Of a stretch of 64,000 nt of DNA, positions 1 through 9,182 are shown piece after piece (the stretch's first letter is position 1; each line of letters opens with the position of its first letter). Made by a program: the position numbers and the translations under genes. Source of the DNA: Siphonobacter sp. SORGH_AS_0500 (GTDB lineage Bacteria > Bacteroidota > Bacteroidia > Cytophagales > Spirosomataceae); assembly GCF_002838835.1 (NCBI RefSeq), contig NZ_NHPP01000004.1:62001-126000 (forward strand). The letters are read 5' to 3'. The notes under the pieces were generated by a model. The model saw nothing but the letters and a program-made list of their open reading frames with translations, was not told where the DNA came from and ran no database searches.

Positions 1-62
1 GCTTCCATTTAAGTAAATGATAACTACTTGAAAAGGGGATAAAAGCACCTATTATAAACTTT

Positions 63-1412
63 ATGACGGAAGTAAAGTCACCGAAACTAGGCAAAAATAT
101 CAGTAAGGCTTTAGTCAGTGTCGGATGGATATTTTTTGATCGGATTTTCCGCATGGCGGCAGGCATGGTTATTGGCGTCTGGCTGGCTCGTTACCTGGGA
201 CCTGAGCAATTTGGGCAGTTAAACTATGCCATGGTGTTTCCTGCTATTCTTTTACCCCTGGCAAGCTTGGGGCTGACCTCAGTGGTGGTGACAGAGTTAA
301 TAAACCCTAAAACTGCCTCCAGACAAGAATTACTGGGCACTGCCTTTGTATTGAAACTGCTGGCTGGGTTGGTTGCGTACCTGCTGGTGGGTGTGGCTGC
401 TTATTACTTTTGTAAAGAGCTCACCCTAGTCTACATGATTCTTTTCTCCGCATCTACGCTGGTTTTTCAAAGTTCAGATGTCATTGATCTGTTTTTTCAG
501 GCCGAGGTGCAGGCCCGCCGCTCCGTATTAGCAAAGTTCATTGCTTTTATTCTTTCAACGTTGCTTCGTACGTACCTATTAGTCTCACAGGCTAACCTTA
601 TTGTTTTTTCGGCTTTAATATTTCTGGAGGCTCTATTAGGAGCGTTGTTCTTGTTGTTTTTTTATAGCCGATACCGTTCAGAGTCTTTATTGCAGTGGCG
701 TTTTGATCTTTCTCTGGCCAAACATTTGTTGTTAATGTCCTGGCCCTTGATCGTAAATGAATTTTTTATTTTTATTTACATGCGGGCCGATCAGTTTATG
801 ATTGAAAGCCTGGCAGACAGTGCTGAGTTAGGCAGGTATAGTGCTGCCTTACGTTTATCTGAAGTCTGGTATTTTATTGCTACCGCATTAGTATCCTCCT
901 TTTATCCTTCCATTCTTCAACTAAAGAACAGCGACGAGGCCGCTTTCCACAGGGGTTACCAGCAATTACTTACCTTACTCGCTTTCATTAGTATCAGTAT
1001 ATCTGTAGGGACTTGCTTTTTTGCGGATACACTGGTTAATCTATTGTTTGGCAATCAGTATGAAGGCGTAGCTCAAATTTTGATTGTGCATATCTGGGCA
1101 GGCGTATTTGTCTTTCTAGGCGTAGGCACTTCCAATTGGTTTATACTATACGGACATCAACGCTTTATGCTTTATAAAACGCTGATAGGAGCTCTTGTAA
1201 ATGTGATCTTAAATCTGGTCTTGATTCCTACCTATGGAGCAGTAGGAGCTTCTGTAGCCACATTAATCGCCTATATGTTATCAGCTTATTTGCTAAATTA
1301 TTTCTCTGTACCTGTGCGACTTATCTTTCGTATGCAAACGTTGGCGATAGTGGACACGTTCCGTCTAAAGGCAGTACGCGATCTAGTACAGCGTTTTAAA
1401 ATAAAAAGTTAA
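63..1412 (+). CDS. Polysaccharide flippase (Wzx / MATE-like, oligosaccharide flippase family)
   Basis: A 449-residue integral membrane protein with about a dozen hydrophobic segments spread over its whole length, as in the MOP/Wzx flippases that move undecaprenyl-linked oligosaccharides across the inner membrane. The N-terminal block (GWIFFDRIFRMAAGMVIGVW, LARYLGPEQFGQLNYA) is the typical first helix pair of this family, and the length is normal. The FkbM methyltransferase follows on the same strand after 60 nt, so the pair looks like the end of an exopolysaccharide or O-antigen cluster lying left of the window. The substrate cannot be told from sequence. Confidence 0.88.
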   Translation: MTEVKSPKLGKNISKALVSVGWIFFDRIFRMAAGMVIGVWLARYLGPEQFGQLNYAMVFPAILLPLASLGLTSVVVTELINPKTASRQELLGTAFVLKLLAGLVAYLLVGVAAYYFCKELTLVYMILFSASTLVFQSSDVIDLFFQAEVQARRSVLAKFIAFILSTLLRTYLLVSQANLIVFSALIFLEALLGALFLLFFYSRYRSESLLQWRFDLSLAKHLLLMSWPLIVNEFFIFIYMRADQFMIESLADSAELGRYSAALRLSEVWYFIATALVSSFYPSILQLKNSDEAAFHRGYQQLLTLLAFISISISVGTCFFADTLVNLLFGNQYEGVAQILIVHIWAGVFVFLGVGTSNWFILYGHQRFMLYKTLIGALVNVILNLVLIPTYGAVGASVATLIAYMLSAYLLNYFSVPVRLIFRMQTLAIVDTFRLKAVRDLVQRFKIKS

Positions 1413-1472
1413 ATTCTACGGTCAATAAACCCTCGTTTACTCAATCCCTTACCTTTCTAAAAGCTTGCGAAC

Positions 1473-2228
1473 ATGTCGAACTTCAATCAAGTGAAAGTAC
1501 TTTTTAATTATTTGCCTTTTCTGGACGCCTTACAGATGTCTACTTTTTATTTTTTCAGAAAGCTGTTCAGAAACGACGTATTTTTAAGTTACTCTCAGAT
1601 GGGAGAGGATCGGATTATTGCCAATATGCTCCCGGAGGTAACTACAGGATTTTATGTAGAGGTAGGTAGTAACGAACCTGTACATTTTTCTAATACGTTT
1701 GGCTTTTACTGCAAAGGCTGGCGGGGAATTACCATCGATGCGAATAAAAGCCTCGTAGAAAAACACAGAAATCTTCGCTTAAAGGACATTCCATTATACG
1801 CTGCGGTTTCTAATACGGAGACTGAAGTGGTCTTTACCGAGTATAACATGCATGAGCTAAATACGATTGATCAGCGAACGGTAACCGTGTTGGAAAAGGA
1901 TCAGAAGGTGAAGGTAGTGGCTGAACATCGACTAAAAACCCGTACGCTAACAGATCTTTTGCAGGAAAATTTACCAACAGGGCAAACCATAGATTTTCTT
2001 TCTATTGACGTAGAAGGCCATGACTGGGAAGTATTGCAATCCCTGGATTTATCAATTTATCGTCCCAGACTTATCGTCATTGAAATGCATAGTTTTGATC
2101 TGGAGAAGTGTGCTGAAAACGCCATATACGCGTATTTGACGGCTAATGGATATGTTTTTAGCGGGTACGCCGTCTGGAATGGGTTCTTCCTTGACCAGCA
2201 ATACCACAAACGTTCGGACCGTCATTGA
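1473..2228 (+). CDS. FkbM family SAM-dependent methyltransferase
   Basis: A 251-residue soluble protein of the FkbM family, which O-methylates sugars or small molecules and is common in surface-polysaccharide clusters. The motif SQMGEDRIIANML near residue 42 and FYVEVGSNEPVHFSNT near residue 60 form the family's N-terminal motif and SAM-binding loop. IDFLSIDVEGHDWEVLQSLD near residue 170 is the family's characteristic second motif (D-V-E-G). It lies 60 nt after the flippase gene and probably shares its transcript. The acceptor sugar is unknown. Confidence 0.88.
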   Translation: MSNFNQVKVLFNYLPFLDALQMSTFYFFRKLFRNDVFLSYSQMGEDRIIANMLPEVTTGFYVEVGSNEPVHFSNTFGFYCKGWRGITIDANKSLVEKHRNLRLKDIPLYAAVSNTETEVVFTEYNMHELNTIDQRTVTVLEKDQKVKVVAEHRLKTRTLTDLLQENLPTGQTIDFLSIDVEGHDWEVLQSLDLSIYRPRLIVIEMHSFDLEKCAENAIYAYLTANGYVFSGYAVWNGFFLDQQYHKRSDRH

Positions 2229-2240
2229 AATGATTTTTTC

Positions 2241-2288
2241 GAAAGCTTCAGCTAACACTAGCCTGGCTAGTGTTGGCTGAAGCTTTCT
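2241..2288. terminator. Strong inverted repeat, probable transcription terminator
   Basis: Arms of about 20 nt (gaaagcttcagc and gctgaagctttc, with acactag / ctagtgt inside) surround a 5-nt loop 12 nt after the FkbM stop codon. There is no clear T-run on the plus strand; on the minus strand the T-rich stretch at 2230-2240 lies upstream. Probably an end-of-operon hairpin. Confidence 0.6.
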
Positions 2289-2749
2289 ATGATCGCAAGA
2301 GCAGTTGGAAGAGGATCGCTAATGTAGTAGATGATACGCGGGCATGATAGAATACTAATGATGCAGAGATCCGTGGATCAAAAGGAATGTACCTCTTGGC
2401 GGACTATTATAAAATTACTTCACTAGAACCATTCAGGTCAATATATACGCATTTAGAAAGCCGACGTTTCTCCGTCATTCATACGCCAGGAGCTATAGGG
2501 TTTACAACCGATAGGTATGCTTCTTTGCCAAACATAGATCAATACGGGAGGTCGGATTAAAGCGGATTATTTTAGGTACGCTTTCGTTGTAATGAATGAA
2601 TAGATAAGAAGATAACATCACTGGAGGAACCACGTTGGCTCAAACTGTAAACTTTACTCGTGGTTATACATACCTGAAAACAGGGAAATGATCACAAGAC
2701 AGGCCCTATCGAATTCTATCGTTAGTTCCACCCTTATTGCCGGCAACGA
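2289..2749. other. 461-bp stretch with no recognisable gene
   Basis: All frames carry frequent stops and I see no conserved protein motif, RNA or repeat. It could hold worn remains of a gene, but nothing supports a particular family. Confidence 0.4.
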
Positions 2750-5197
2750 ATGAAGGCTTTCCTGAGTTTACTAATTTCTTTAATGCCCCTTGCCCTGTGG
2801 GCACAGTTGACCATTACCACCACCTCCAGTACCGCGTATAGGAAGGATCGTGGAAATGCTATTTACCCGGCTTTTGTAGACCATTTGCCTTATCAAAGTT
2901 GGACGGAAGCGGGAAGTAAGGATTATTTTCAGCTTCGGGCGGAGGGAGGTAAGTACTATTCCTGGATTCTCACGCAGGGCCACCTGCCGGATGGGTTAAG
3001 CCTGAGTACAGAGGGCCGGATTCAGGGTACTCCTGAAAAAGAAGGTACGTACACGTTTACGGTACAGGTAACTTCGGGGAACCGATCCGCCTCTAAAAAG
3101 CTAACAATGGTAGCGGAACCCTACCGAGCTCAGTGGTATGAACGGGCCAAATTTGGCGTGAATGTGTCTTGTGGGTTTTTATCAGAACCGCGAATCGTGG
3201 GTGCCTGGACGATGCCCAAAGACACCATTCAGGCTAAAATAAGAAAATTGGAAGCCCGAATGTCTGCCTTTGATGCTCAAACCTGGGTAAATGAAACGGT
3301 TAATTTGGGAGGTAAGTTTTTAAACTATGCCGGACATTCGTTTGATGCCTGGCGAATGTGGCCTTCGACTACGCCCACGAATGGGGAAATGAAAACAACC
3401 CGAAATTACGTGGGTGAGCTAATAACTGCCTGCCATAACAAGGGAATTAAGTTCATCAGTTACTTTGCTCCTGATAAGGGAGGCAATCCAGACAATACGG
3501 ATTATGCCGCCTGGGATCCCAAGATTGCTACTGATTTTGACGCTTGGGGTACAATGAATATAGGTTTGTGCCGGGAACTCGTAGACATGGGGGCCGATGG
3601 ACTCTGGGTAGATGTGGGAGCAACACCTGAACTATTTACCGTAGACCCTCGCTGGTTTGACTGGCAGAAAATTGTTGCCTATGCTCGGACTAAGAACCCG
3701 TACTTTATCTTTCTATCGAACCCTGGTATTCGTGCGTTTGGTTCAGTGGTAAACTACCCTTATAATGATGTAGCTGTTTTTGAGGGAGAAGCACGGATGG
3801 AAAGCGTGTTGATTGGCGTCGGGCATCTTCCGGCGGCCAGGAAAAAAATGGCGGCGGAAACGAGTATTTTACTGGATAAGGAATGGGCCTGGAGTCCCAG
3901 CCGGGGAACGCCTAACGTTCCGGCTAAAGACCCTGAGGTAATAATCGATTTTATCAAACGAAACTGGGCCAATGGGGCTACCATATCCCTGAACTGGCCC
4001 GTGCGAGTGGATGGTACTTTCATTGTTCCTGAGTACCGAGCAGCCCTTACCAAAATCGGGGCCTTCGTCAGAGCTAATCAGCCCTGGTTGCCCGCTCCCG
4101 AGCTGCAAGAAGCGGGAGGTCAGGTGACCCTAAAAGCCGTGGGGGGTACCCAAATTTTTTATACGACAGACGGGAAAACACCCGGAAAGAATAGCCGGAT
4201 GTTCACGGGTAAGCTCCCTGTCTCAAAAATGATCAGAGCTGTTGCTATTGGTAAAAACGGAAATAGCAGTCGTGAAGCCCAAAGACCAGCCAGGGTAGTC
4301 GAAAGTCTGGAAGGCTATAGCACCGGATTTGCTTCCTCAAAAGACTATACATCCCGCATCGATACGCTGGGGTATTTTCGGGGAATGCGGGTGGTGGTAG
4401 GAGCTTCGGACCTAACTCTGGCCGCAGTTGGACATCCTGATGCTGGGCAGATCAGCCACGAAATACTGATTAAGGAATACGCCACGGATAAGCCTGTGCT
4501 GGTCTTTAAAGGATCAGCCGTAGTCAAAGAAGCGGGCTTTAATTATCTGCTAATTCCTGAAACGCGGCTGGAAGCTGGGCATTCTTACCTCATTGCATTT
4601 AAAGAGGCCGGCCCCTACAGGGCCCATACCCTTACCGTGGTTCCTCAAAACCCGGATGTACGAATCGTAGAAAAATATATTCTCAACGCTCAAGGGGATC
4701 GCATCCCCGTTAAGAAAGATGGCTACGGAGCACTGCTGGCTCTGAAATACAGGCGTGATTCAGAAACCAGTAAAAATCTGGCCTTAGGCAAGCCCGTGGC
4801 CTTTCTGTCCAATAAAAATGGAGCTCTTCTGAATCCGAGTGCTGAAATTTTATTTCCTGAAAATGGCGTGGATGGCGATATGAACACAGTAGCTATAGGT
4901 GGGGGAGAATATGCCTATACCTACCGGATTGACCTGTTAGAATCGACGGAGATCCGGCAGATAAAGCTGTTTTTTTATCCCGAAAACATCGCTACTGAGC
5001 TGGAGATTTATACCTCGCTGGATGGAAGTGATAAGACCAGAAGGCTAAGCATGGACAATGCGAAGTTAAAAACGGAATTATCGTTGCCTTTAGGAGTAGT
5101 AAAAGCAAGGTATGTATACATTAAAGCTCTTAAACCCGATGGACCAGAACAGCCCGGTGCACAGATGAGTATCGGGGAAGTTCAGGTTTTTAAGTAA
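2750..5197 (+). CDS. Secreted GH29-like alpha-L-fucosidase with accessory domains
   Basis: An 815-residue exported multidomain protein. Residues 1-19 are a Sec signal peptide ending WAQ. Residues about 50-125 look like a putative Ig domain (LPDGLSLSTEGRIQGTPEKE, the He_PIG signature). Residues about 128-455 resemble the GH29 barrel: WYERAKFGVNV, GGKFLNYAGHSFDAW, NYVGELITACHNKGIKFISY and GADGLWVDVG, where D288 is in the position of the family nucleophile. Residues about 455-520 look like a chitobiase/hexosaminidase C-terminal domain (IFYTTDGKTPGKNSRMF). The last about 120 residues look like an F5/8 type C (discoidin) sugar-binding domain. It probably removes fucose or a related sugar from exogenous glycans. 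The catalytic domain is divergent, so substrate specificity is open. No SusC/SusD pair is nearby. Confidence 0.75.
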   Translation: MKAFLSLLISLMPLALWAQLTITTTSSTAYRKDRGNAIYPAFVDHLPYQSWTEAGSKDYFQLRAEGGKYYSWILTQGHLPDGLSLSTEGRIQGTPEKEGTYTFTVQVTSGNRSASKKLTMVAEPYRAQWYERAKFGVNVSCGFLSEPRIVGAWTMPKDTIQAKIRKLEARMSAFDAQTWVNETVNLGGKFLNYAGHSFDAWRMWPSTTPTNGEMKTTRNYVGELITACHNKGIKFISYFAPDKGGNPDNTDYAAWDPKIATDFDAWGTMNIGLCRELVDMGADGLWVDVGATPELFTVDPRWFDWQKIVAYARTKNPYFIFLSNPGIRAFGSVVNYPYNDVAVFEGEARMESVLIGVGHLPAARKKMAAETSILLDKEWAWSPSRGTPNVPAKDPEVIIDFIKRNWANGATISLNWPVRVDGTFIVPEYRAALTKIGAFVRANQPWLPAPELQEAGGQVTLKAVGGTQIFYTTDGKTPGKNSRMFTGKLPVSKMIRAVAIGKNGNSSREAQRPARVVESLEGYSTGFASSKDYTSRIDTLGYFRGMRVVVGASDLTLAAVGHPDAGQISHEILIKEYATDKPVLVFKGSAVVKEAGFNYLLIPETRLEAGHSYLIAFKEAGPYRAHTLTVVPQNPDVRIVEKYILNAQGDRIPVKKDGYGALLALKYRRDSETSKNLALGKPVAFLSNKNGALLNPSAEILFPENGVDGDMNTVAIGGGEYAYTYRIDLLESTEIRQIKLFFYPENIATELEIYTSLDGSDKTRRLSMDNAKLKTELSLPLGVVKARYVYIKALKPDGPEQPGAQMSIGEVQVFK

Positions 5198-5224
5198 GTA
5201 GGTGTTGTGTAATTCTATTATGTT

Positions 5225-6312
5225 TTGAAGGTTTCTGTATTGATATTTTAGGCAAAAGAGGATAGTGGAAAAGGAGGGCTAGTGCTGAAAAATAGGGGTA
5301 TCAATAAAAGTATGGAAATTAGAGAAATTTGTAGAGGCGAGAATGGTTATGATCGGATCTACGATGCAAGAGAAGAACTCTCAGAACCGAATCGACTCAA
5401 AGCGAAGACTTTCAAAGCTGTAGTCAGTCGTTTAGGAGCTGGTTTAGCCTAGGGTTCTACCATCCTTCAGCATCTGACCGAGAACCTAGCCATTTATTGC
5501 CTTCGATGGGAATACAGATTGCTCATGATAAGCTTTTCACATCCCAGATTCTTAGCTACGAAGGGGTAAAGACACCGATGACCGTTTTTTCTTGCCGACC
5601 CAACCACGTTAGTTTTTTTGTTGATAAGCTGGGTGGATTACCCATTGTCGTTAAGCAGCTTACTGGCTCACAAGGAACAGGGGTGTCAATACTAGAAACG
5701 CCACTAAGTACTAACACCACCTTAGAGAGCTTGCACCGGGCGGGCGTTCCAGTTAAGATGCAACGCTTTATTAAGTCTGAAGGGATGGAAGTGGAAGATT
5801 TTAGAGCAATTGTAGTAGGCGGCAAGGTAGTTTCTGCTATGCGTAGAACAGCACCCAAAGGTGACTTTAGAGCCAATCTTTCGAGAGGCGGAACGGGTAG
5901 CAGCGTAAAGCTATTCGACTATGAAATTCAAATGGCTATTGATGCTGCAAAAGCGTTGATGCTTGAATTTGCCGGCGTGGATATTATGCGTTCTAACTAT
6001 AAAAAGAAAGAAAGCTATATCACTGAAGTAAATGGAAACCCTGGTACAGGCATCATCAATATCACAAAGCACAATCACTTTAAAGATTTAGTGGAATTTA
6101 CTGCTTTAAAAGCCGCTGCAAAGAAGAAAGCAAAACCCGAGCAAAACCAAACTCAAACGGTGAAAGCAGAAGTTCAGGTGGTAAATCAACTCGATGAGCG
6201 TGCACAACTAGCTATTTTGGAAGAAAAACTAAAAGTGCAAAGTCAAAGTTTTCGTAGTGTAAATCCACAGGATCATGCAATGTTATCTTTTCTTAGAAAA
6301 GTATTAAAATAA
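5225..6312 (+). pseudogene. RimK-type ATP-grasp ligase, disrupted N-terminal region
   Basis: The open part (TTG at 5497, 271 codons) encodes the ATP-grasp domain of a RimK-like alpha-L-glutamate ligase (GGLPIVVKQLTGSQGTGVSI, RANLSRGGTG, ITEVNGNPGTGI) plus a Lys-rich C-terminal tail. It lacks the roughly 90-residue N-terminal domain, and that domain can be read upstream: from 5225 a frame encodes EIREICRGENGYDRIYDARE, AVVSRLGAGLA and GSTILQHLTENLAIYC. It is interrupted by TAG at 5249-5251, TAG at 5450-5452 (where a Tyr or similar is expected in GLA-x-GS) and a one-base loss near 5500 (TGCCTTCG instead of TGCCCTTCG), after which the frame continues PSMGIQIAHDKL. The truncated ORF could still be translated, but no good ribosome-binding context precedes the TTG. 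Confidence 0.72.
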
Positions 6313-6314
6313 AA

Positions 6315-6360
6315 TTGTAAATAAAAGGCGAGGATTATAATCTTCGCCTTTTATTTACAA
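6315..6360. terminator. Bidirectional terminator between the ATP-grasp gene and the NACHT island
   Basis: A near-perfect 46-nt palindrome (arms ttgtaaataaaaggcga and tcgccttttatttacaa around gattataat). Its A/T-rich outer arms give a T-rich tail in both directions, so it can end the plus-strand ATP-grasp gene and the minus-strand island. Confidence 0.8.
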
Positions 6361-6388
6361 CTAAATATCTTAAATAATATAATCTAAA

Positions 6389-9127
6389 TCACTCATCTTT
6401 AGGAAGTTCATAGAAAATTTTATGATATTCCTTCTGAAGTTGATAATTATTATTCCTAATTAAGAATTCATCTGTCTTATTTTTAATCACAGGATATTTC
6501 AATAGTTGCATATGATAGTAATAGGTTTCATATAATACAATCCATGTAGGATTGAACTTGTTATAATCAAATTTTTCCATATTTAATAACCAATCATAAT
6601 AATTGTTTATATTTCTGAATTTATAAAATTTGATATCATCAAAATTAATATTGAATTTATAGCAAATATTAATAAGCATATTTAAGCTTAATGATCTTAT
6701 AGGGTTATCTGTGCTAAAAAAATCTTCAAATCCATGTAAGTTATCAATGTTAATAAAATTTATTAGTTTATCAATATATTTTTCTTCTAATGGAATTACA
6801 TCTAATAATAAAGAATAAGATAAAATTCCGAAATCAAATTCATTATCTATATATTCTATTAAATTAAATTTTATGATATCTTTGGTAGTGGTGCTTAAAT
6901 TTAATTTATACAAAAAAATTAAAATTTTTAAACGGTTAACTACGTGCGATGATTGATTGGGTTTAGTAATAAATTCATCCAAGAATGAAGTTTGTAATTC
7001 ATTACTTATTTTTAGGTATTTATGATTTTTAGTTATCGTATAGGTTAAACTTTCGAAATAATCTTCATCATGGAATATACTATTAATAATTGATTTATTT
7101 AATAGATCAGTTATTAGGTCACTAGTAAAATAAGAATGTTTTTTTCTAATTAGTAATTTAAAATATTTTAATGTTTTAAATGACAATCTATTAGTATTAA
7201 TGATATAATTTAAAATTTCTTTATAAAACATTATAACTGATCTTTCATCGAAATCAGTGATTGCGAAAAGAATAATGCTATTATCAATCATGTCGTCTAA
7301 ACTTCTTGATAATTTATAGTTAATTTTTATTGAAGAATTGCCGTTGTAAACAAAATTAGAATTTTCAATTAGAGATATAGATTTTGATAGAAATTCGTTA
7401 TATCCATTGTTATTTATTTTATACTTAAGCCCATTTAATTCATATCTATTGTAAAATTTCAAAATATCATCTCCATTGCCGTAAATCATCATTTTCAATA
7501 ATGTCCAATCATCAAAATATTTTAATCTATGATAATGTTTATTGTTGATACCATGCGAAGCAAATAAACCTTCTATAAATAATTCATGTATTTTAATATA
7601 ATATTGAGATAGGGTTCCAATTATTCTATTTGAAGAGACAAATCTTTCTATAAAAGCATACTCGTATATGAGCTTAGATATATTATCATTCATACTCATT
7701 CCACCCCTAAGCTGGCTTCTGTAATGATCAATAATTTCAGAAACTACTTTATTGATAGTAAAGTAAGAATTAATTATTATTGATTCTCTATGGATCTTAC
7801 TAACTATATATTCTCTATATGAAAGACTCATTTTTTCATAAGTTACTTTCATCAACCTATCGTTAAAGTAATCGTAAAAATATTTATTATTAAAATATAC
7901 ATCGTAATTATATGTTTTAACATAAAATACAAGTTTATTTAAATTATATATAACAATATAATAGAGTATAGAATTTGTTTTGTTATTTATAGTTAAAGTT
8001 TTTAATAATGCAATATATATATTAAAAGAATCTAAATATTCGCCTATTAAATATGCAGTATATGCTTTTTTATTTAAAGTATCTATAGAGTCAGATGTAT
8101 TAATAATATAGTCGATTTTTGCAAAATTAAAACTGTAATAATTGCAAATACAGCAATCGCAATTTGATTTAGTATTGAGCTTTATATTTTTTTTGTTTTC
8201 ACCATTTTTATTAGTAATTGTGTAAATTAAATTGCTATTGAGTTTATATAATATTGTATGAACCTTTTCTGTAATTGAATCTTGGTCACTATTCTTAATA
8301 TTAAGTATAAGTGTATCTTCAAGAATATCTATTGAATTAAAAAATTCAAATACTGATTCGTTAGAAATTCTTAAAGAAAATGTTTCAATATTATAGTAAC
8401 TGTTAATGTCATTAATACTAAATGGATAGCTTCGAGCGATAAAACTTATAGGCACTATAGTTATCTCGCTATATAATTGATTAATGAAACTATATAATTG
8501 GTTTAATATGCTATCGTCACTGTTAATATGAATAACTTTAGGAATATCAAACAATTCTCTGTCAATACTTTGCAAATATCTTTCGTGCTGCTCTACGTGA
8601 GAATTAAGTAGATCTGCAATAAACAAGCGTGCCGTATCAGTATTTAAAAATTTACTTGGATTAATATATATAGATATACTCTTTTTGTTATTTTTTTCAG
8701 CAGCTATAATTCTTTCATCAATAGAATCGTCAAGTTGTATAGAATGCCAGTAAACTTTTTTATTAACTAAATCGCATACAATGAAAACTACAGGTATATT
8801 AACCTCATTACGATAATATTTAGCATTACGAATTTTAATAGAATATGAAATATGTCCCAAGTTATTAGTTTCAGTAAGTGGACTCAAAGCTTTGGAACTA
8901 CCCTTATTTTGTATTTTGAATAAATGTGAAGTTGATCCAGTTGTTCTTTGTTCTATTTCGCATTCAAAGTCAATACCTTTATCGTCTTGATCTTCTTGAC
9001 TCCTTAAATTTAAATAATAATCAGGTATGATGTGTTTAAGTTCATTTATTTTGTCTTCTAATAAGCGATTGGCTTGTTTTTGAATATCTTTTCTTCTGTA
9101 GTTATCTACAAGATTATTTTTTTTCAT
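6389..9127 (-). CDS. DUF4365-domain protein, predicted PD-(D/E)XK-like nuclease with long helical C-terminus
   Basis: A 912-residue protein. Residues about 5-170 match the DUF4365 pattern: LRSQEDQDDKGIDFECEIEQ followed by HLFKIQNKGSS, giving D53, E55/E57 and Q73-x-K75 as candidate metal-binding residues of a restriction-endonuclease-like fold. A Cys cluster (NCDCCIC) sits near residue 320 and may bind zinc. The remaining about 580 residues are Asn/Tyr/Ile-rich and predicted mostly helical, with no family I recognise. It lies 55 nt downstream of the NACHT gene on the same strand and shares its strong A+T richness, unlike all neighbours. I infer that it is the nucleic-acid-cutting effector of a two-gene antiphage system. 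DUF4365 as a nuclease-like domain and NACHT proteins in phage defence are known; this pairing is inference. Confidence 0.72.
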   Translation of the reverse strand: MKKNNLVDNYRRKDIQKQANRLLEDKINELKHIIPDYYLNLRSQEDQDDKGIDFECEIEQRTTGSTSHLFKIQNKGSSKALSPLTETNNLGHISYSIKIRNAKYYRNEVNIPVVFIVCDLVNKKVYWHSIQLDDSIDERIIAAEKNNKKSISIYINPSKFLNTDTARLFIADLLNSHVEQHERYLQSIDRELFDIPKVIHINSDDSILNQLYSFINQLYSEITIVPISFIARSYPFSINDINSYYNIETFSLRISNESVFEFFNSIDILEDTLILNIKNSDQDSITEKVHTILYKLNSNLIYTITNKNGENKKNIKLNTKSNCDCCICNYYSFNFAKIDYIINTSDSIDTLNKKAYTAYLIGEYLDSFNIYIALLKTLTINNKTNSILYYIVIYNLNKLVFYVKTYNYDVYFNNKYFYDYFNDRLMKVTYEKMSLSYREYIVSKIHRESIIINSYFTINKVVSEIIDHYRSQLRGGMSMNDNISKLIYEYAFIERFVSSNRIIGTLSQYYIKIHELFIEGLFASHGINNKHYHRLKYFDDWTLLKMMIYGNGDDILKFYNRYELNGLKYKINNNGYNEFLSKSISLIENSNFVYNGNSSIKINYKLSRSLDDMIDNSIILFAITDFDERSVIMFYKEILNYIINTNRLSFKTLKYFKLLIRKKHSYFTSDLITDLLNKSIINSIFHDEDYFESLTYTITKNHKYLKISNELQTSFLDEFITKPNQSSHVVNRLKILIFLYKLNLSTTTKDIIKFNLIEYIDNEFDFGILSYSLLLDVIPLEEKYIDKLINFINIDNLHGFEDFFSTDNPIRSLSLNMLINICYKFNINFDDIKFYKFRNINNYYDWLLNMEKFDYNKFNPTWIVLYETYYYHMQLLKYPVIKNKTDEFLIRNNNYQLQKEYHKIFYELPKDE

Positions 9128-9182
9128 AATATTACTTATTTTAGCTTAAAAGTAAGTTTATTATGGTTTAAATAAATGTTAT

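Noticed and set aside
5249..5452. TAG recoded as an amino acid in the RimK-like gene
   Set aside because: Many intact genes in the window lack internal TAG, and the same gene also has a frameshift, so decay is simpler.
6300..6400. Attachment-site repeat matching the tRNA-Ser 3' end
   Set aside because: No stretch near the left edge of the AT-rich island matches gggattcgaacc or other tRNA sequence.
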